DNA from: Mycobacterium alsense
GTDB taxonomy: Bacteria > Actinomycetota > Actinomycetes > Mycobacteriales > Mycobacteriaceae
Direction of reading: 5' to 3'
Length of the DNA: 64,000 bases
NCBI RefSeq assembly: GCF_002086635.1
Contig: NZ_MVHD01000001.1
Location: 186,001-250,000, forward strand
The notes below the pieces were generated by a model. The model did no database searches. It had not been told where the DNA came from and saw only the letters and a list, made by a program, of their open reading frames with translations. The position numbers and the translations under genes were made by a program. Positions 18,309-27,814 of the stretch are shown here, one piece after another; within the stretch, counting starts at the first letter, position 1, and each line of letters starts with the position of its first letter.

Positions 18309-19292
18309 CTAGCGGTTGACGTCGACGACGATGCGGCCCCGCACCTTGCCGTTCATGAGTTCGCCGGCCGCGGCGATGGCCTCGCCCAGCGCGATGTCGC
18401 GGGCGATCGAATCCAGCGCGCCGGTATCCAGGTCGCGCGCGAGGCGCTCCCAGGCCGTCAGGCGCCGCTGCTTGGGCGCCATCACGCTGTCGATGCCGAG
18501 CAGCGAAACGCCGCGCAGGATGAACGGCGCGACCGTGGCCGGGAAATCCATGCCCTGGGCCAGACCGCAGGCGGCCACCGCGCCGCCGTACCGCGTCTGC
18601 GCGCAGGCGTTCGCCAGGGTGTGGCTGCCGGCGGTGTCGACGACGCCGGCCCAGCGCTCCTTCTGCAGCGGCTTGCCGGCCTCGCCGAGCTCGGCGCGAT
18701 CCAGCACCGTGACGGCGCCGAGTTGCTGCAGGTACGCCTGTTCCGACGACTTCCCGGTCGCGGCAGCCACTTTGAACCCGGCCGCGGTGAGCAACGCGAT
18801 CGCGACGCTACCGACGCCGCCCGTCGCGCCGGTCACCAGCACCTCGCCCTGCTCGGGGGACACCCCGTGCTGCAGCAGGGCGTCCACGCACAGGCTGGCG
18901 GTGTAGCCGGCGGTGCCGATCGCCATCGCCTGGCGGGTGGTGAATGCGGACGGCAAGGGCACCAGCCAGTCGCCGTTGAGGCGGGCGCGCTGAGCCAGCC
19001 CGCCCCAATGCGTTTCGCCCACGCCCCAGCCGTTGAGGACCACACGGTCGCCCTTCTTCCAGTCGGCGTGGCTGCTGTCGGTCACCACGCCCGCGAGGTC
19101 GATGCCGGGGACCATCGGGAACTTGCGCACCACCGGCGATTTGCCCGTGATCGCCAGGCCGTCCTTGTAGTTCAGGGTGGAGTACTCGACGTCGACCGCA
19201 ACGTCGCCCTCGGGCAGCTGCGCCTCGTCCACGTCGGTGACCCCGACGGACTGGCCCGTATCACCCTTTTCGATCAGAACTGCTGAAAACAC
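18309..19292 (-). CDS. Acrylyl-CoA reductase-like oxidoreductase (YhdH/AcuI family, MDR superfamily)
   Basis: A 327-residue zinc-free medium-chain dehydrogenase/reductase. It has the family opening ([20 protein letters not shown]), [13 protein letters not shown], the [15 protein letters not shown] loop and the Rossmann motif [12 protein letters not shown] near residue 150. AcuI/YhdH enzymes reduce acrylyl-CoA to propionyl-CoA with NADPH, so here it may reduce a short or branched enoyl-CoA formed in the pathway. It starts 7 nt after the aldehyde dehydrogenase stop. The specific enoyl-CoA substrate is inferred. Confidence 0.88.
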   Translation of the reverse strand: MFSAVLIEKGDTGQSVGVTDVDEAQLPEGDVAVDVEYSTLNYKDGLAITGKSPVVRKFPMVPGIDLAGVVTDSSHADWKKGDRVVLNGWGVGETHWGGLAQRARLNGDWLVPLPSAFTTRQAMAIGTAGYTASLCVDALLQHGVSPEQGEVLVTGATGGVGSVAIALLTAAGFKVAAATGKSSEQAYLQQLGAVTVLDRAELGEAGKPLQKERWAGVVDTAGSHTLANACAQTRYGGAVAACGLAQGMDFPATVAPFILRGVSLLGIDSVMAPKQRRLTAWERLARDLDTGALDSIARDIALGEAIAAAGELMNGKVRGRIVVDVNR

Positions 19293-19299
19293 CTGTGTC

Positions 19300-20745
19300 T
19301 CATCCCTTCTGCTCGGGCGCTTCTTCAGGCCCGTAGCCCAATGTGCTCTTGACTTCCAGGTATTCGTGGAACCCGAACTCGCACCACTCCCGGCCGTTGC
19401 CGCTGCGCTTGTAGCCGCCGAACGGCGCGTTCATGTCGAAGGCGTGGTTGATCGTCACCCACCCCGCCCGGATCTTGCGGGCCACCTCCCGCGCCTTGTC
19501 GAGGTCGGCGCCCGAGACGTACCCGGCCAGGCCGTAGTCGGTGTCGTTGGCGATCTCGACGGCCTGGTCGAGGTCGTCGTAGCCGAGCATGCACAGCACC
19601 GGGCCGAAGATCTCCTCGCGCGCGATCGTCATGTCGTTGGTGACGTTCGCGAAGACGGTCGGCTTTACGTAGTAGCCCGTTTCCAGCCCCGCCGGACGGC
19701 CCGGGCCGCCGGCGACAACGCTCGCACCCTCGTCGATGCCCTGCTGGATCAGGCGTTGGACCTTTTCGAACTGCGCCTTCGACGCCACCGGCCCGATCGC
19801 CCTCGCGTCGTCGGCGCTGCCCACCCGTACCTGTTCGGCGACCTCGCGCGCGATCGAGATCGCTTCGGCCATGCGCGAATTCGGTACCAACATGCGCGAC
19901 GGCGCGTTGCAGCTCTGCCCGGAGTTCGGCATCATGTTCGTCACGCCCGCGCGCACGCTGTCGGCGAAGCCCGCATCGTCGAGCACGACGTTGGGGCTCT
20001 TGCCGCCGAGCTCCTGGGTCACCCGCTTCACCGTCGCGGCGGCGTTGCGGGCCACCTCGACGCCCGCCCGGGTGGATCCGGTGAACGAGACCATGTCGAT
20101 GTCGGGGTGGGCGGCCAGGGCGACACCCACCCCGGGCCCGTCGCCGTTGACCAGGTTGTACACCCCGGCGGGCACGCCGGCGGCGTCGAGGATCTCGGTG
20201 AAGATGTAGGCCGAGAACGGCGCCACCTCGGAGGGTTTGAGGATCATGGTGCACCCGGTCGCCAGCGCCGGGTACACCTTGACCGCGATCTGGTTCAGCG
20301 GCCAGTTCCACGGCGTGATCAGCCCGCACACGCCGATCGGTTCCTTGACGATCAGCGTGGCGCCGTGCTGTTCCTCGAACGGGTAGTTCTTCAGCACGTC
20401 GATCGCCGTCGCCAGGTGCCCGATCCCGAGTTGGACCTGCGGGCCGGCGGCCAGCGAGGGCGGGGCGCCCATTTCCTCGGTGACCGCGTCCGCGAGGTCG
20501 CCCGCGCGCTTCTGGTATTCGGCGAGGATGGCCTGCAGCAGGTCCAGGCGTTGCTCGCGGCTGCTCTGCGACCAGCTCGCGAAGGCTCGTCGGGCGGCGT
20601 TGACCGCCACGTCGACGTCGGCGGCCGACCCGAGCGAGATCTTGCCGCCGACCTGCTCGGTCGCCGGGTTCTCGACGTCAAAGGGGTTGGGCCGCACGGG
20701 GTCCACCCACTGTCCGTCGATGTAGAACTTCAGGTATTCGCGCAT
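19300..20745 (-). CDS. NAD(P)-dependent aldehyde dehydrogenase
   Basis: A 481-residue member of the aldehyde dehydrogenase superfamily. It has the TPWNWPL cofactor-binding region (about 144-150), the general-base Glu245 in [11 protein letters not shown], the nucleophile Cys279 in [10 protein letters not shown] and the C-terminal [11 protein letters not shown] motif. It would oxidise an aldehyde from the alcohol dehydrogenase or from the ThDP enzyme to an acid. It follows the ThDP gene by 15 nt and precedes the AcuI-like gene by 7 nt in the same operon. Confidence 0.94.
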   Translation of the reverse strand: MREYLKFYIDGQWVDPVRPNPFDVENPATEQVGGKISLGSAADVDVAVNAARRAFASWSQSSREQRLDLLQAILAEYQKRAGDLADAVTEEMGAPPSLAAGPQVQLGIGHLATAIDVLKNYPFEEQHGATLIVKEPIGVCGLITPWNWPLNQIAVKVYPALATGCTMILKPSEVAPFSAYIFTEILDAAGVPAGVYNLVNGDGPGVGVALAAHPDIDMVSFTGSTRAGVEVARNAAATVKRVTQELGGKSPNVVLDDAGFADSVRAGVTNMMPNSGQSCNAPSRMLVPNSRMAEAISIAREVAEQVRVGSADDARAIGPVASKAQFEKVQRLIQQGIDEGASVVAGGPGRPAGLETGYYVKPTVFANVTNDMTIAREEIFGPVLCMLGYDDLDQAVEIANDTDYGLAGYVSGADLDKAREVARKIRAGWVTINHAFDMNAPFGGYKRSGNGREWCEFGFHEYLEVKSTLGYGPEEAPEQKG

Positions 20746-20760
20746 CAGCTCATCCTTCTC

Positions 20761-22473
20761 TTACTGGGTACCTTCGGCATACCAGGTGCGGAATCGGTCG
20801 TACTTCGGCATCTCCTCGGAGTTGGCCTTCGGGTCGATGCACACGTGTACCACACCGACTTTGCCGCTGGCGTAGGCGCGGGCGATCGCCGGGCGGATCT
20901 CGTCTTCCTTTTCGACGAACTCGCCGTGGCACCCGAAACCCTCGGCGACCTTGTCGAGGCGGACGTCCTTGCTCCAGTGCACGCCGGGCTGCGGCGACGG
21001 CTGCTCGAATGTGCGCTTGTAGACGCCCACCTCAAGGCCCCACTGGTGGTCGACCCCCACCACGCAGACCAACGGAAGATTTTGCCGCGCAGCGGTTTCC
21101 AGTTCGGCGATGTGGAACAGGAACGCCGAATCACTGGTCATCAGCATCACCGGGCGCTTGCGGCCCTCGGCGACCGATGCCCCGACCGCGTAGGGCAGGC
21201 CGGTGCCCAGGTGACCGAAGTTCTGGTTCCAGATGACGTCGCGCGGCTTGGCCTGCGAGTAGGTCCACCCGAAGATGACGGTCGCGCCGCCATCGCGGAC
21301 CATGATGCCGTCGTCGAGATCGTTGAACGCCTTGGTGGCCTCGACGATGAATCGCGCCGGGTGGATCGGCGAACGGCCCGACGGCGCACTCTCGGCAAGC
21401 TGCGCGAGTTCCTCGGCGTCTGCGCTGACCAACTTCTCGAGGTTCGCCGACGGAGTGCGCGGCGTGTCCCGCAGCGCGTCGACGAGCTGCGGCACGACGC
21501 CGCGCAGGTCCCCCACCAGCGGCACGTCGAACTGGCGGTTGACGCCGATTGCGGCCGGGTCCTGCTCGACGTACACCCATTTGCGGTTCGCATCGTTGCC
21601 CGCCCAATGCTGGGTCCGGCCGTAGTGCATGGGCTCACCGAGTTCGGTTCCCAGCGCGACGCACAGGTCGGATTCCTCGACGGCCTCGTTGGCGGCCGGG
21701 GAGAACAGGTAGGCGAAGGTGCGCTCCTCTAGGCCGGGGATGTACGAGGTGCCGCCGGAGGTCTGGATGACCGGGCAGGCCATCAGCTCGGCCAGCTCTT
21801 TGACCGCCGCACCGGTGCGCGAGGTGTGGACGGCGTGCCCGACCAACAGGATGGGGCTCTTGGCCTCCCGGATCAGTTTCGCGGCCTCGGCGATCTCGGG
21901 GGCGCCGGCCCCCTGGTTGACGAGCCGGTACCGGTTGGGCGGCAACGGATCCGGCACGTCGAGCTCCTCGAGGATGACGTGCGACGGGTACTCGATGTAG
22001 GCCGGGCCGGGTGTTCCCGACATGGCCCGGCGGATCGCCTCGCGGACGATCTCATCGGTTTGGTCCGCGTACTCGATGGACGCGCTGTACTTGACGGACG
22101 CGGCGAAAAGCGGTTCCTGACGGACGAATTGAATGCGCCCGCGCCGAACCCGGCGCTCGGTGACGCGGGCGCGCTGGCCGCCGAGAAAGATCACCGGCGA
22201 GTTCTCCACGAGCGCGCACTGGATCGCCCCCGCGATGTTGGCCATGCCCGGCCCCAGCGTGCCGATGCACAGGCCCGGCTTGCCCGTGATGCGCGACGCC
22301 GCCTCGGCCATGAACCCCGCGCTCAGTTCGTGATGCGGCGCGACCACGGACCATCCGCGCGAATCCGCCTCCATGAACATGTGCACGAAGTTCGGATCCG
22401 GTATGCCGAACAGCGTGTTCACGCCCTCGGCCTCGAACAGGTCGAGGATGCGCTTGTAGACGGGCACGGCCAT
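20761..22473 (-). CDS. Thiamine diphosphate-dependent enzyme (acetolactate synthase / hydroxyacyl-CoA lyase-like)
   Basis: A 570-residue ThDP enzyme with the three-domain acetolactate-synthase layout. The activating Glu49 is in APHHELSAGFMAE, the middle domain shows the LLVGHAV cleft, and the C-terminal ThDP motif runs TSDSAFLF...VVGVDHQWG: the metal Asp is present, the second metal ligand position is Asp rather than Asn, and the usual GDG is SDS. Start ATG 22473 lies 2 nt after the class III CoA-transferase gene. That pairing resembles oxalyl-CoA decarboxylase or 2-hydroxyacyl-CoA lyase with formyl-CoA transferase. Acetolactate-synthase or benzaldehyde-lyase-type chemistry remains possible. 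Confidence 0.85.
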   Translation of the reverse strand: MAVPVYKRILDLFEAEGVNTLFGIPDPNFVHMFMEADSRGWSVVAPHHELSAGFMAEAASRITGKPGLCIGTLGPGMANIAGAIQCALVENSPVIFLGGQRARVTERRVRRGRIQFVRQEPLFAASVKYSASIEYADQTDEIVREAIRRAMSGTPGPAYIEYPSHVILEELDVPDPLPPNRYRLVNQGAGAPEIAEAAKLIREAKSPILLVGHAVHTSRTGAAVKELAELMACPVIQTSGGTSYIPGLEERTFAYLFSPAANEAVEESDLCVALGTELGEPMHYGRTQHWAGNDANRKWVYVEQDPAAIGVNRQFDVPLVGDLRGVVPQLVDALRDTPRTPSANLEKLVSADAEELAQLAESAPSGRSPIHPARFIVEATKAFNDLDDGIMVRDGGATVIFGWTYSQAKPRDVIWNQNFGHLGTGLPYAVGASVAEGRKRPVMLMTSDSAFLFHIAELETAARQNLPLVCVVGVDHQWGLEVGVYKRTFEQPSPQPGVHWSKDVRLDKVAEGFGCHGEFVEKEDEIRPAIARAYASGKVGVVHVCIDPKANSEEMPKYDRFRTWYAEGTQ

Positions 22474-22475
22474 GG

Positions 22476-23642
22476 TCAAAGTTCCTTTCTCCCGCGCGCG
22501 CCGAGTTCGGCGAGTACTTCGTCGGTGTGGGCGCCGAGCTCCGGCGCGGGCCCCGCGACCCGACCCGGCGTCCGGGAGAACCAGGTGGGCACGCCGGGGA
22601 ATCGCACCGGCCCGTGCTGGGTGTCCACCGTCTCGAACATGCCGACGGCGTTCAGATGCGGGTCGTCGAACAGCGCGCCGGGCGTGTTCAGGGGCGCGGC
22701 CGGTATCTCGAGTTCGTGGAACAGCTCCAGCCACTCCTGCGTCGATCGCTCCTTCATCGTCTCGGCGAGCAGCCCGTAGACGGTATCGATCTGGTGCGCG
22801 CGCTGTTCGAGCGTCGCGTACAGCTCGCCGGCCCACGGTGGCTGCACGGCCGCCACGAAGGCGTTCCAGTGCTTGTCGTTGTAGATCAGCGCGGCGATGT
22901 GCCCGTCGCTGGTGCGGTAGGGGCGGCGGTTGGGCGCCACCGTGCGCGGGTACACCGCGGGCCCCAGCGGGGGGTCGAACATGGCGCCGTTGGCGTGTTC
23001 GACGAGGATGAACGAGGCCATGGTCTCGAACATGGCGACCTCGACCTCCTGGCCCTGCCCGGTGCGTTCGCGGTGGAACAGCGCCATGGTGGTCGCATAC
23101 AGCGCCGTCAGGCCGGCGACCTTGTCGGCCATGATCGTTCCGACGTAGTCGGCCTCGCCGGTCAGTTGCTGCTGGACGGCCGGCAGCCCGCATTCGGCCT
23201 GGATCGTGTCGTCGTAGGCCGGCCGGTCGCGGTCGGGTCCGCGGTGCCCGTAGCCGTAGCAGTTGGTGTAGACGATCGCCGGGTTGAGCGCGGCGACGTC
23301 GTCGTAGCCGAAGCCGAGCTTGGCGATCGCCTTGGCGCGCATCGAGTGGATGAACACGTCCGCGGTCTGCACCAGCGCGCGCAGCGCGGCCGTTCCGGCG
23401 TCGGTCCGCAGGTCGAGCACGACGCTGCGCTTGCCGCGGTTGACGTTGACGAACACGCCGCTCATTCCCGGCGCGGGCCCGACCGAGATGTATCGGGTGT
23501 TGTCGCCCTGCGGCGGTTCGACTTTGATCACGTCGGCGCCCATGTCGGCCATGATCTGCGTACAGTACGGTCCCATCACCATCGCGGTGAGGTCGATCAC
23601 CCGCACGCCGGCCAGCGGGCCCGCGCCTGTCCGGTCAGCCAT
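22476..23642 (-). CDS. Class III CoA-transferase (CaiB/BaiF family)
   Basis: A 388-residue family III CoA-transferase. It has the N-terminal GVRVIDLTAMVMGPYCTQIMADMGADVIKVE pattern (residues 12-42), NVNRGKRSVVLDL and the catalytic Asp173 in MADKVAGLTALYA, equivalent to Asp169 of formyl-CoA transferase. It moves CoA from one thioester to another acid without ATP. It overlaps the upstream SDR by 8 nt and is 2 nt from the ThDP gene. In oxalate metabolism this family works with a ThDP decarboxylase, which is the basis for the alpha-oxidation idea given in the findings. Confidence 0.92.
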   Translation of the reverse strand: MADRTGAGPLAGVRVIDLTAMVMGPYCTQIMADMGADVIKVEPPQGDNTRYISVGPAPGMSGVFVNVNRGKRSVVLDLRTDAGTAALRALVQTADVFIHSMRAKAIAKLGFGYDDVAALNPAIVYTNCYGYGHRGPDRDRPAYDDTIQAECGLPAVQQQLTGEADYVGTIMADKVAGLTALYATTMALFHRERTGQGQEVEVAMFETMASFILVEHANGAMFDPPLGPAVYPRTVAPNRRPYRTSDGHIAALIYNDKHWNAFVAAVQPPWAGELYATLEQRAHQIDTVYGLLAETMKERSTQEWLELFHELEIPAAPLNTPGALFDDPHLNAVGMFETVDTQHGPVRFPGVPTWFSRTPGRVAGPAPELGAHTDEVLAELGARGRKEL

Positions 23643-24570
23643 GCAACGCGCCCCGTTCGCTGCAGCGGTGCGCCAGATCGAAGCTGTAGCGGATGTGGCG
23701 GTCGTGGCCGTCGGGCACGACCGGGAAGACCAGCGGCGCCTCGACGTTGCGGATCGCGTCGAGGTGCTCGCCCACCTCCTCGACCGTCCACGAGGGCCGG
23801 TACACGCCCGGGCTTTCGGCGACGACGGCCCGCGCCACCCGGCCCGCCAGCGCGATGAAGATCTCGCCGGTGACCGAGCAGGCTTCGTGCGCGAGCCAAC
23901 CCACCACGGGCGCAACGAGTTCCGGGCCCATCGGCGGGTAGGCCGAGATGTCGATGCCCTCGGCCATCCTGGTCACCGCGGCCGGCACGATCACGTTGCA
24001 CGTCACACCCTCGGCGGCACCCTCGAGCGCCGCGACGTTGGCCAGCCCGATCACGCCGGCCTTGGCGGCCGCATAGTTGGCCACGTCGTGGTTTCCGTAC
24101 AGGCCGCCGATCGACGAGGTGAGCACGATGCGCCCGTAACCGGCCCCGCACATCACCGGAAACGCCGGGCGCACGACGTGGAACGCGCCGCGCAGGTGGA
24201 CGTCGAGCACGGCGTCGAAGTCCTCGTCGCTCATCTGTTTCAGCGAGCCGCGGCGCACGTTGCCGGCGTTGTGGATCAGCACGTCGATGCGGCCGTAGCG
24301 GTCGAGCGCGGTCGCGACGATGGCGTCGCCGCCCGCCCGGGTCGCGACCGACTCGGTGCACGCGACGGCGTCCCCGCCGGCCGCGGTGATCTCGGCGACC
24401 ACGTCGTCGGCGGGTCCCGCGTCGCCGCCGTCGCCGGTCAGCGCGCCCCCGGGGTCGTTGACGACGACCTTCGCCCCGCGCGAGGCGAGCAGCAGGGCAT
24501 AGGAGCGGCCGAGCCCTCGGCCGGCCCCGGTCACGACGGCGACCCGATCGTCGAATCTCAACTCGGCCAT
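23635..24570 (-). CDS. Short-chain dehydrogenase similar to the hydroxyacyl-CoA dehydrogenase part of MFE-2
   Basis: A 311-residue SDR. It shows the cofactor motif VTGAGRGLGRSYALLL, the NDPGGALTGDGG loop typical of the dehydrogenase region of multifunctional enzyme type 2, HNAG, the catalytic SS and YAAAK. Such proteins oxidise 3-hydroxyacyl-CoA or related alcohols. A C-terminal extension of about 60 residues past the SDR core (from VARAVVAESPG on) matches the MFE-2-like form. Its ATG follows the stop of the monooxygenase gene with no gap (TAAATG), so the genes are co-translated. Confidence 0.9.
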   Translation of the reverse strand: MAELRFDDRVAVVTGAGRGLGRSYALLLASRGAKVVVNDPGGALTGDGGDAGPADDVVAEITAAGGDAVACTESVATRAGGDAIVATALDRYGRIDVLIHNAGNVRRGSLKQMSDEDFDAVLDVHLRGAFHVVRPAFPVMCGAGYGRIVLTSSIGGLYGNHDVANYAAAKAGVIGLANVAALEGAAEGVTCNVIVPAAVTRMAEGIDISAYPPMGPELVAPVVGWLAHEACSVTGEIFIALAGRVARAVVAESPGVYRPSWTVEEVGEHLDAIRNVEAPLVFPVVPDGHDRHIRYSFDLAHRCSERGALHG

Positions 24571-26421
24571 TTAGCGCCCGAGTTCGAGGCCATCGAGATC
24601 ACCCTTGGCGCGCCACTGTTTGAGCAGGTCGTCGAACACGTAGAAGCCCGGCATGTAGGGGTCTCCGATGGCCGAGCGGATGCCCTCGCCGCCACCGCCG
24701 CCCTCGTTGTTGTAGTAGCCCGGCGTGCAGGAGACCGCGAAATCCGAGGCGTCGATCGAGGTTTCGCGGATCGTCCTGATCCAGTTGTCCTGGGCCTCCT
24801 GGCTCGGCTCGACGGTTGTCGCGCCGCGCGCTATCGCCTCGGAGATGAGGTATGCGATGTGTTCGGCCTGCTGCTCGAGCATCGCGGTGGTGTTGCCCGC
24901 CACCCCGCCCTGAATGAAGCCGGTGAAGAACTGGTTGGGGAAGCCCACGCTGGTCATCCCGTGCAGTGACTTGTAGCCGTCGCGCCAGTGATCGAAGAGC
25001 GACAGGCCGTCGCGGCCCTCGATCACCTCGATCGCGTAACGACGGCTGATATCCGTGGTGATCTCGAAGCCGCTGGCGAAGATGATGCAGTCGACTTCGT
25101 ACTCGACGCCGCCCGCGACGATCCCCTTTTCGGTGAGCCGTTCCACGCCTTTGGATTCCGACACGTCGACCAGCGTGACGTTCGGGCGGTTGAACGTCGG
25201 CAGGTATTCGTCGCTGCTGCAGGGACGCTTGCACATGAAGCGGTAATACGGTTTGAGCGCCTCGGCCGTCTCCGAGTCGTCGACGAGTTCCCCGACGCGG
25301 CGCCGCAACCGCTCCATGACCTTGTAATCCTCTTCTTCGCGGATGGCCATGATCTGCTCGATGGTCAGCGACGCGGGATCGTCGGCGGCCGCGATCCGCG
25401 CGGTCAGGTTGCGCCCCAGCTCGGTCCAGAAGTCACACACCAGATCCGGCTCGTCGAACACCGCGCCCTCGCCCAGCGGCGACCAGCGGTGGAAATTGCG
25501 CTTGCGTTCCTCCTGCCAGCCCGGCCGCAGCGACGCAGCCCACTGGGGGTCGGTCGGCTCGTTGCCGCGAACGTCGACCGACGACGGCGTCCGCTGAAAC
25601 ACGAAGAGGTGCTGGGCATCCCGGCCCAGATGGGGAACCAGCTGCACGCCGGTCGCGCCGGTGCCGACCAGCGCGACCCGCTTGTCGTGCAGCCTGTGCA
25701 GCCCACCGTTGGCGTCCCCGCCCGTGTAGTCGTAGTCCCAGCGGGCGGAATGGAACATGTGCCCCTTGAAGTCCTTGATGCCTGGAACGCCGGGCAGCTT
25801 CGGTCGATTGAACGAGCCCTGCGCCATCACCACGAACCGGGCGCGGATGTCGTCGCCGCGGTTGGTGCTCAACCGCCAGCGCTTGATCGTCTCGTCCCAC
25901 CGCGCCTGGCGCACCTGGGTCGACAGGATCGCGCCGTCGTAGAGCCCGAAATGCTTTGCGATACGCCGGCAATGCTCGTAGATCTCGGCGCCGTCGGCGA
26001 ACTTTTTCGACGGCATGTAGTTGAGTTCTTCCAGCATCGGCATGTAGCAGTAGGCGTCGTTGTCGCACTGGATTCCGGGAAATCGATTCCAATACCAGAC
26101 CCCGCCGAAGTCCCCGCCCATCTCGATGACGTGGACGTCGCCGACGCCGGCCTTCTTCAGGTACGCGCCGGCCAGCAGCCCGGCGATGCCGCCGCCGAGC
26201 ACCGCCACCTCGACGTCTTCGGAAAGCGGCGTCCGCGGCGTCACCGGCGTGTGGGGATCGACCTCGGCGAATTCGGCGAACTCGTCCTTGAGCTCCAGGT
26301 ACTGCTTCGAACCCTCCGGGCGCAGGCGCTTGTCGCGTTCGTGAAGGTACTTGGCGCGCAGCGCGTCGATGTCGATGTCGTCGGGCGTCCGCGTCGGTCC
26401 GCACGTCTCGAAAAGTGTCAT
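24571..26421 (-). CDS. Baeyer-Villiger-type flavin monooxygenase
   Basis: A 616-residue NADPH- and FAD-dependent monooxygenase. It has an FAD motif GGGIAG at 76-81, the Baeyer-Villiger fingerprint FKGHMFHSARW at 218-228 (pattern FxGxxxHxxxW) and a second nucleotide-binding motif VGTGATG at 252-258. Such enzymes insert oxygen next to a ketone to give an ester or lactone. The N-terminal extension of about 70 residues before the FAD motif places it with the long cyclopentadecanone-type group rather than EthA-like proteins (inference). It lies 4 nt after the Rieske oxygenase gene. The ketone could come from the SDR upstream. Confidence 0.93.
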   Translation of the reverse strand: MTLFETCGPTRTPDDIDIDALRAKYLHERDKRLRPEGSKQYLELKDEFAEFAEVDPHTPVTPRTPLSEDVEVAVLGGGIAGLLAGAYLKKAGVGDVHVIEMGGDFGGVWYWNRFPGIQCDNDAYCYMPMLEELNYMPSKKFADGAEIYEHCRRIAKHFGLYDGAILSTQVRQARWDETIKRWRLSTNRGDDIRARFVVMAQGSFNRPKLPGVPGIKDFKGHMFHSARWDYDYTGGDANGGLHRLHDKRVALVGTGATGVQLVPHLGRDAQHLFVFQRTPSSVDVRGNEPTDPQWAASLRPGWQEERKRNFHRWSPLGEGAVFDEPDLVCDFWTELGRNLTARIAAADDPASLTIEQIMAIREEEDYKVMERLRRRVGELVDDSETAEALKPYYRFMCKRPCSSDEYLPTFNRPNVTLVDVSESKGVERLTEKGIVAGGVEYEVDCIIFASGFEITTDISRRYAIEVIEGRDGLSLFDHWRDGYKSLHGMTSVGFPNQFFTGFIQGGVAGNTTAMLEQQAEHIAYLISEAIARGATTVEPSQEAQDNWIRTIRETSIDASDFAVSCTPGYYNNEGGGGGEGIRSAIGDPYMPGFYVFDDLLKQWRAKGDLDGLELGR

Positions 26422-26425
26422 ACGT

Positions 26426-27814
26426 CTAAAGCTCCCGCGGTTCGCCGGTGCCCATGTACTTGGACAATTGGTAGTGCAGGTTGACCGTGCTGCGCTCGCG
26501 GTAGGGGTTGGGCTTGGTGCCCGGAAAGCCCAGGGATTTCATGCCCTGTTGCACGGCGGCCATGTTGGAGAAGTCCTGGGGCAAGACCGACAGCCACCTG
26601 GGGTCGCCGACCGGTGTGTGTTCCCATTCCGTTTGCGGCTCTTGGCCCTTCGGGTATAGCTCGAACACCGACACCTCGAAGATGCACTTGTCGGGGTTGT
26701 AGCTGGGGTGCGGCCGCGCGCCGTAGCAGAGCGCGACCGTCAGGCCCTGGCCGATCTGGAAGTTCGGGAAGATCTGCCACGCGGTGCCCGCCTGCCCGAG
26801 GATGTCGGGCGGAATCGTCGGCCAGATCACGCCGCGGGCCTCGTCGTCGCGGCGCGCCGACGCCAGCCAGTGCTCGAGGACCTTGTCGGCCGGTGTGCCC
26901 TCGGGCAACTCGTCGACCAGCCGCTTGGCGGCGTTCACCAATGTCTCGGTGGTGGAGGTGTTCGTTTCTTCCATCGTGTAGATCTGCATCTCCGCGGTCG
27001 ACACCCGCGGATCGGCGCCGGTGCCGAGGCGGATCTTGGACTTGGTCGCGGCGAGATCGTCCGGGGCGTCGTAGCCGATGTTGCTGTGCTTGCCCTGCGC
27101 CTTGGCCCAGCCCTTGAATTCGCCGAACTTGTTGAACTCCGGGTGCGTGGTGAATACGTGGTAGGTCTCGTTGAAGGCCTCCAGCGCGACCTTCCAATTG
27201 CAGTCGAACGTCAGCCATTTGCGCCATTTGTAGCGCATGTTCTCCAGGCCGAACGGGTCGAGGATCTTCGCGGCCGGGAATAGGTAGTCGGCCAGCGGCT
27301 CGCAGTCCGGGTCCATGTTGATCCACAGCCAGCCGCCCCACGTGTCGACCCTGACCGGGCGCAGGTGGGTGTTGTCCGGCGTCAGCGTGTCCTGCCAGTC
27401 CTGCCGCTCGCGGATGTGGGTGCAGGCCCCGTCCAGGCCGTAGGTCCAGCCGTGGAAGCCGCACACGAACGACTTGCGGGTGCGGCCGCACGCGTTCTTC
27501 GCGCCCTCGGGCGTGTCGATCAGGCGGCGGCCGCGGTGCATGCAGACGTTGTGGTGGGCCCGAAATTCGTTGGCTCCGCTGCGCACCACGATGATCGAGT
27601 CGTCGAGGATGTCGTAGGTCAGGTAGCTGCCGACCTCGGGCAGCTCCTCGACGCGGCCCACCTGCTGCCAGACCTTGCGCCAAAGCCTGTCGCGCTCCGC
27701 GCGGGCGTAGTCCTCGCTGACGTACGCCTCGACGCCGATCGTCATCGGCTTCGAAAGTTCCTCGGCCCCTGGGCCGTTCGCCGCGGGTTTCGCGTCCTTG
27801 GCCAGATCGGTCAT
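26426..27814 (-). CDS. Rieske non-heme iron oxygenase, alpha subunit
   Basis: A 462-residue ring-hydroxylating-type oxygenase. The Rieske [2Fe-2S] ligands are C91-x-H93 (NVCMHRG) and C118-x2-H121 (VCGFHGW). The mononuclear iron site has H219 and H224 in ETYHVFTTHPE, with a third acidic ligand in LPQDFSNM. The gap between the two Rieske pairs is 24 residues, longer than the usual 15-17. The ATG at 27814 shares one nucleotide with the stop of the upstream SDR. No beta subunit, ferredoxin or reductase gene is present in the window, so electrons must come from elsewhere. Substrate unknown; hydroxylation or demethylation are both possible. Confidence 0.93.
   Translation of the reverse strand: MTDLAKDAKPAANGPGAEELSKPMTIGVEAYVSEDYARAERDRLWRKVWQQVGRVEELPEVGSYLTYDILDDSIIVVRSGANEFRAHHNVCMHRGRRLIDTPEGAKNACGRTRKSFVCGFHGWTYGLDGACTHIRERQDWQDTLTPDNTHLRPVRVDTWGGWLWINMDPDCEPLADYLFPAAKILDPFGLENMRYKWRKWLTFDCNWKVALEAFNETYHVFTTHPEFNKFGEFKGWAKAQGKHSNIGYDAPDDLAATKSKIRLGTGADPRVSTAEMQIYTMEETNTSTTETLVNAAKRLVDELPEGTPADKVLEHWLASARRDDEARGVIWPTIPPDILGQAGTAWQIFPNFQIGQGLTVALCYGARPHPSYNPDKCIFEVSVFELYPKGQEPQTEWEHTPVGDPRWLSVLPQDFSNMAAVQQGMKSLGFPGTKPNPYRERSTVNLHYQLSKYMGTGEPREL

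Noticed and set aside
19177..21732. An 851-codon plus-strand open frame opposite the aldehyde dehydrogenase and ThDP genes.
   Set aside because: Same reason: the opposite strand has intact catalytic motifs, and the frame has biased composition and no domain.
22000..22473. Loss of the ThDP motif as evidence of a dead enzyme.
   Set aside because: Although GDG is SDS, the metal-binding Asp is present and Asp at the second ligand position is known in related enzymes, so the protein is probably active.
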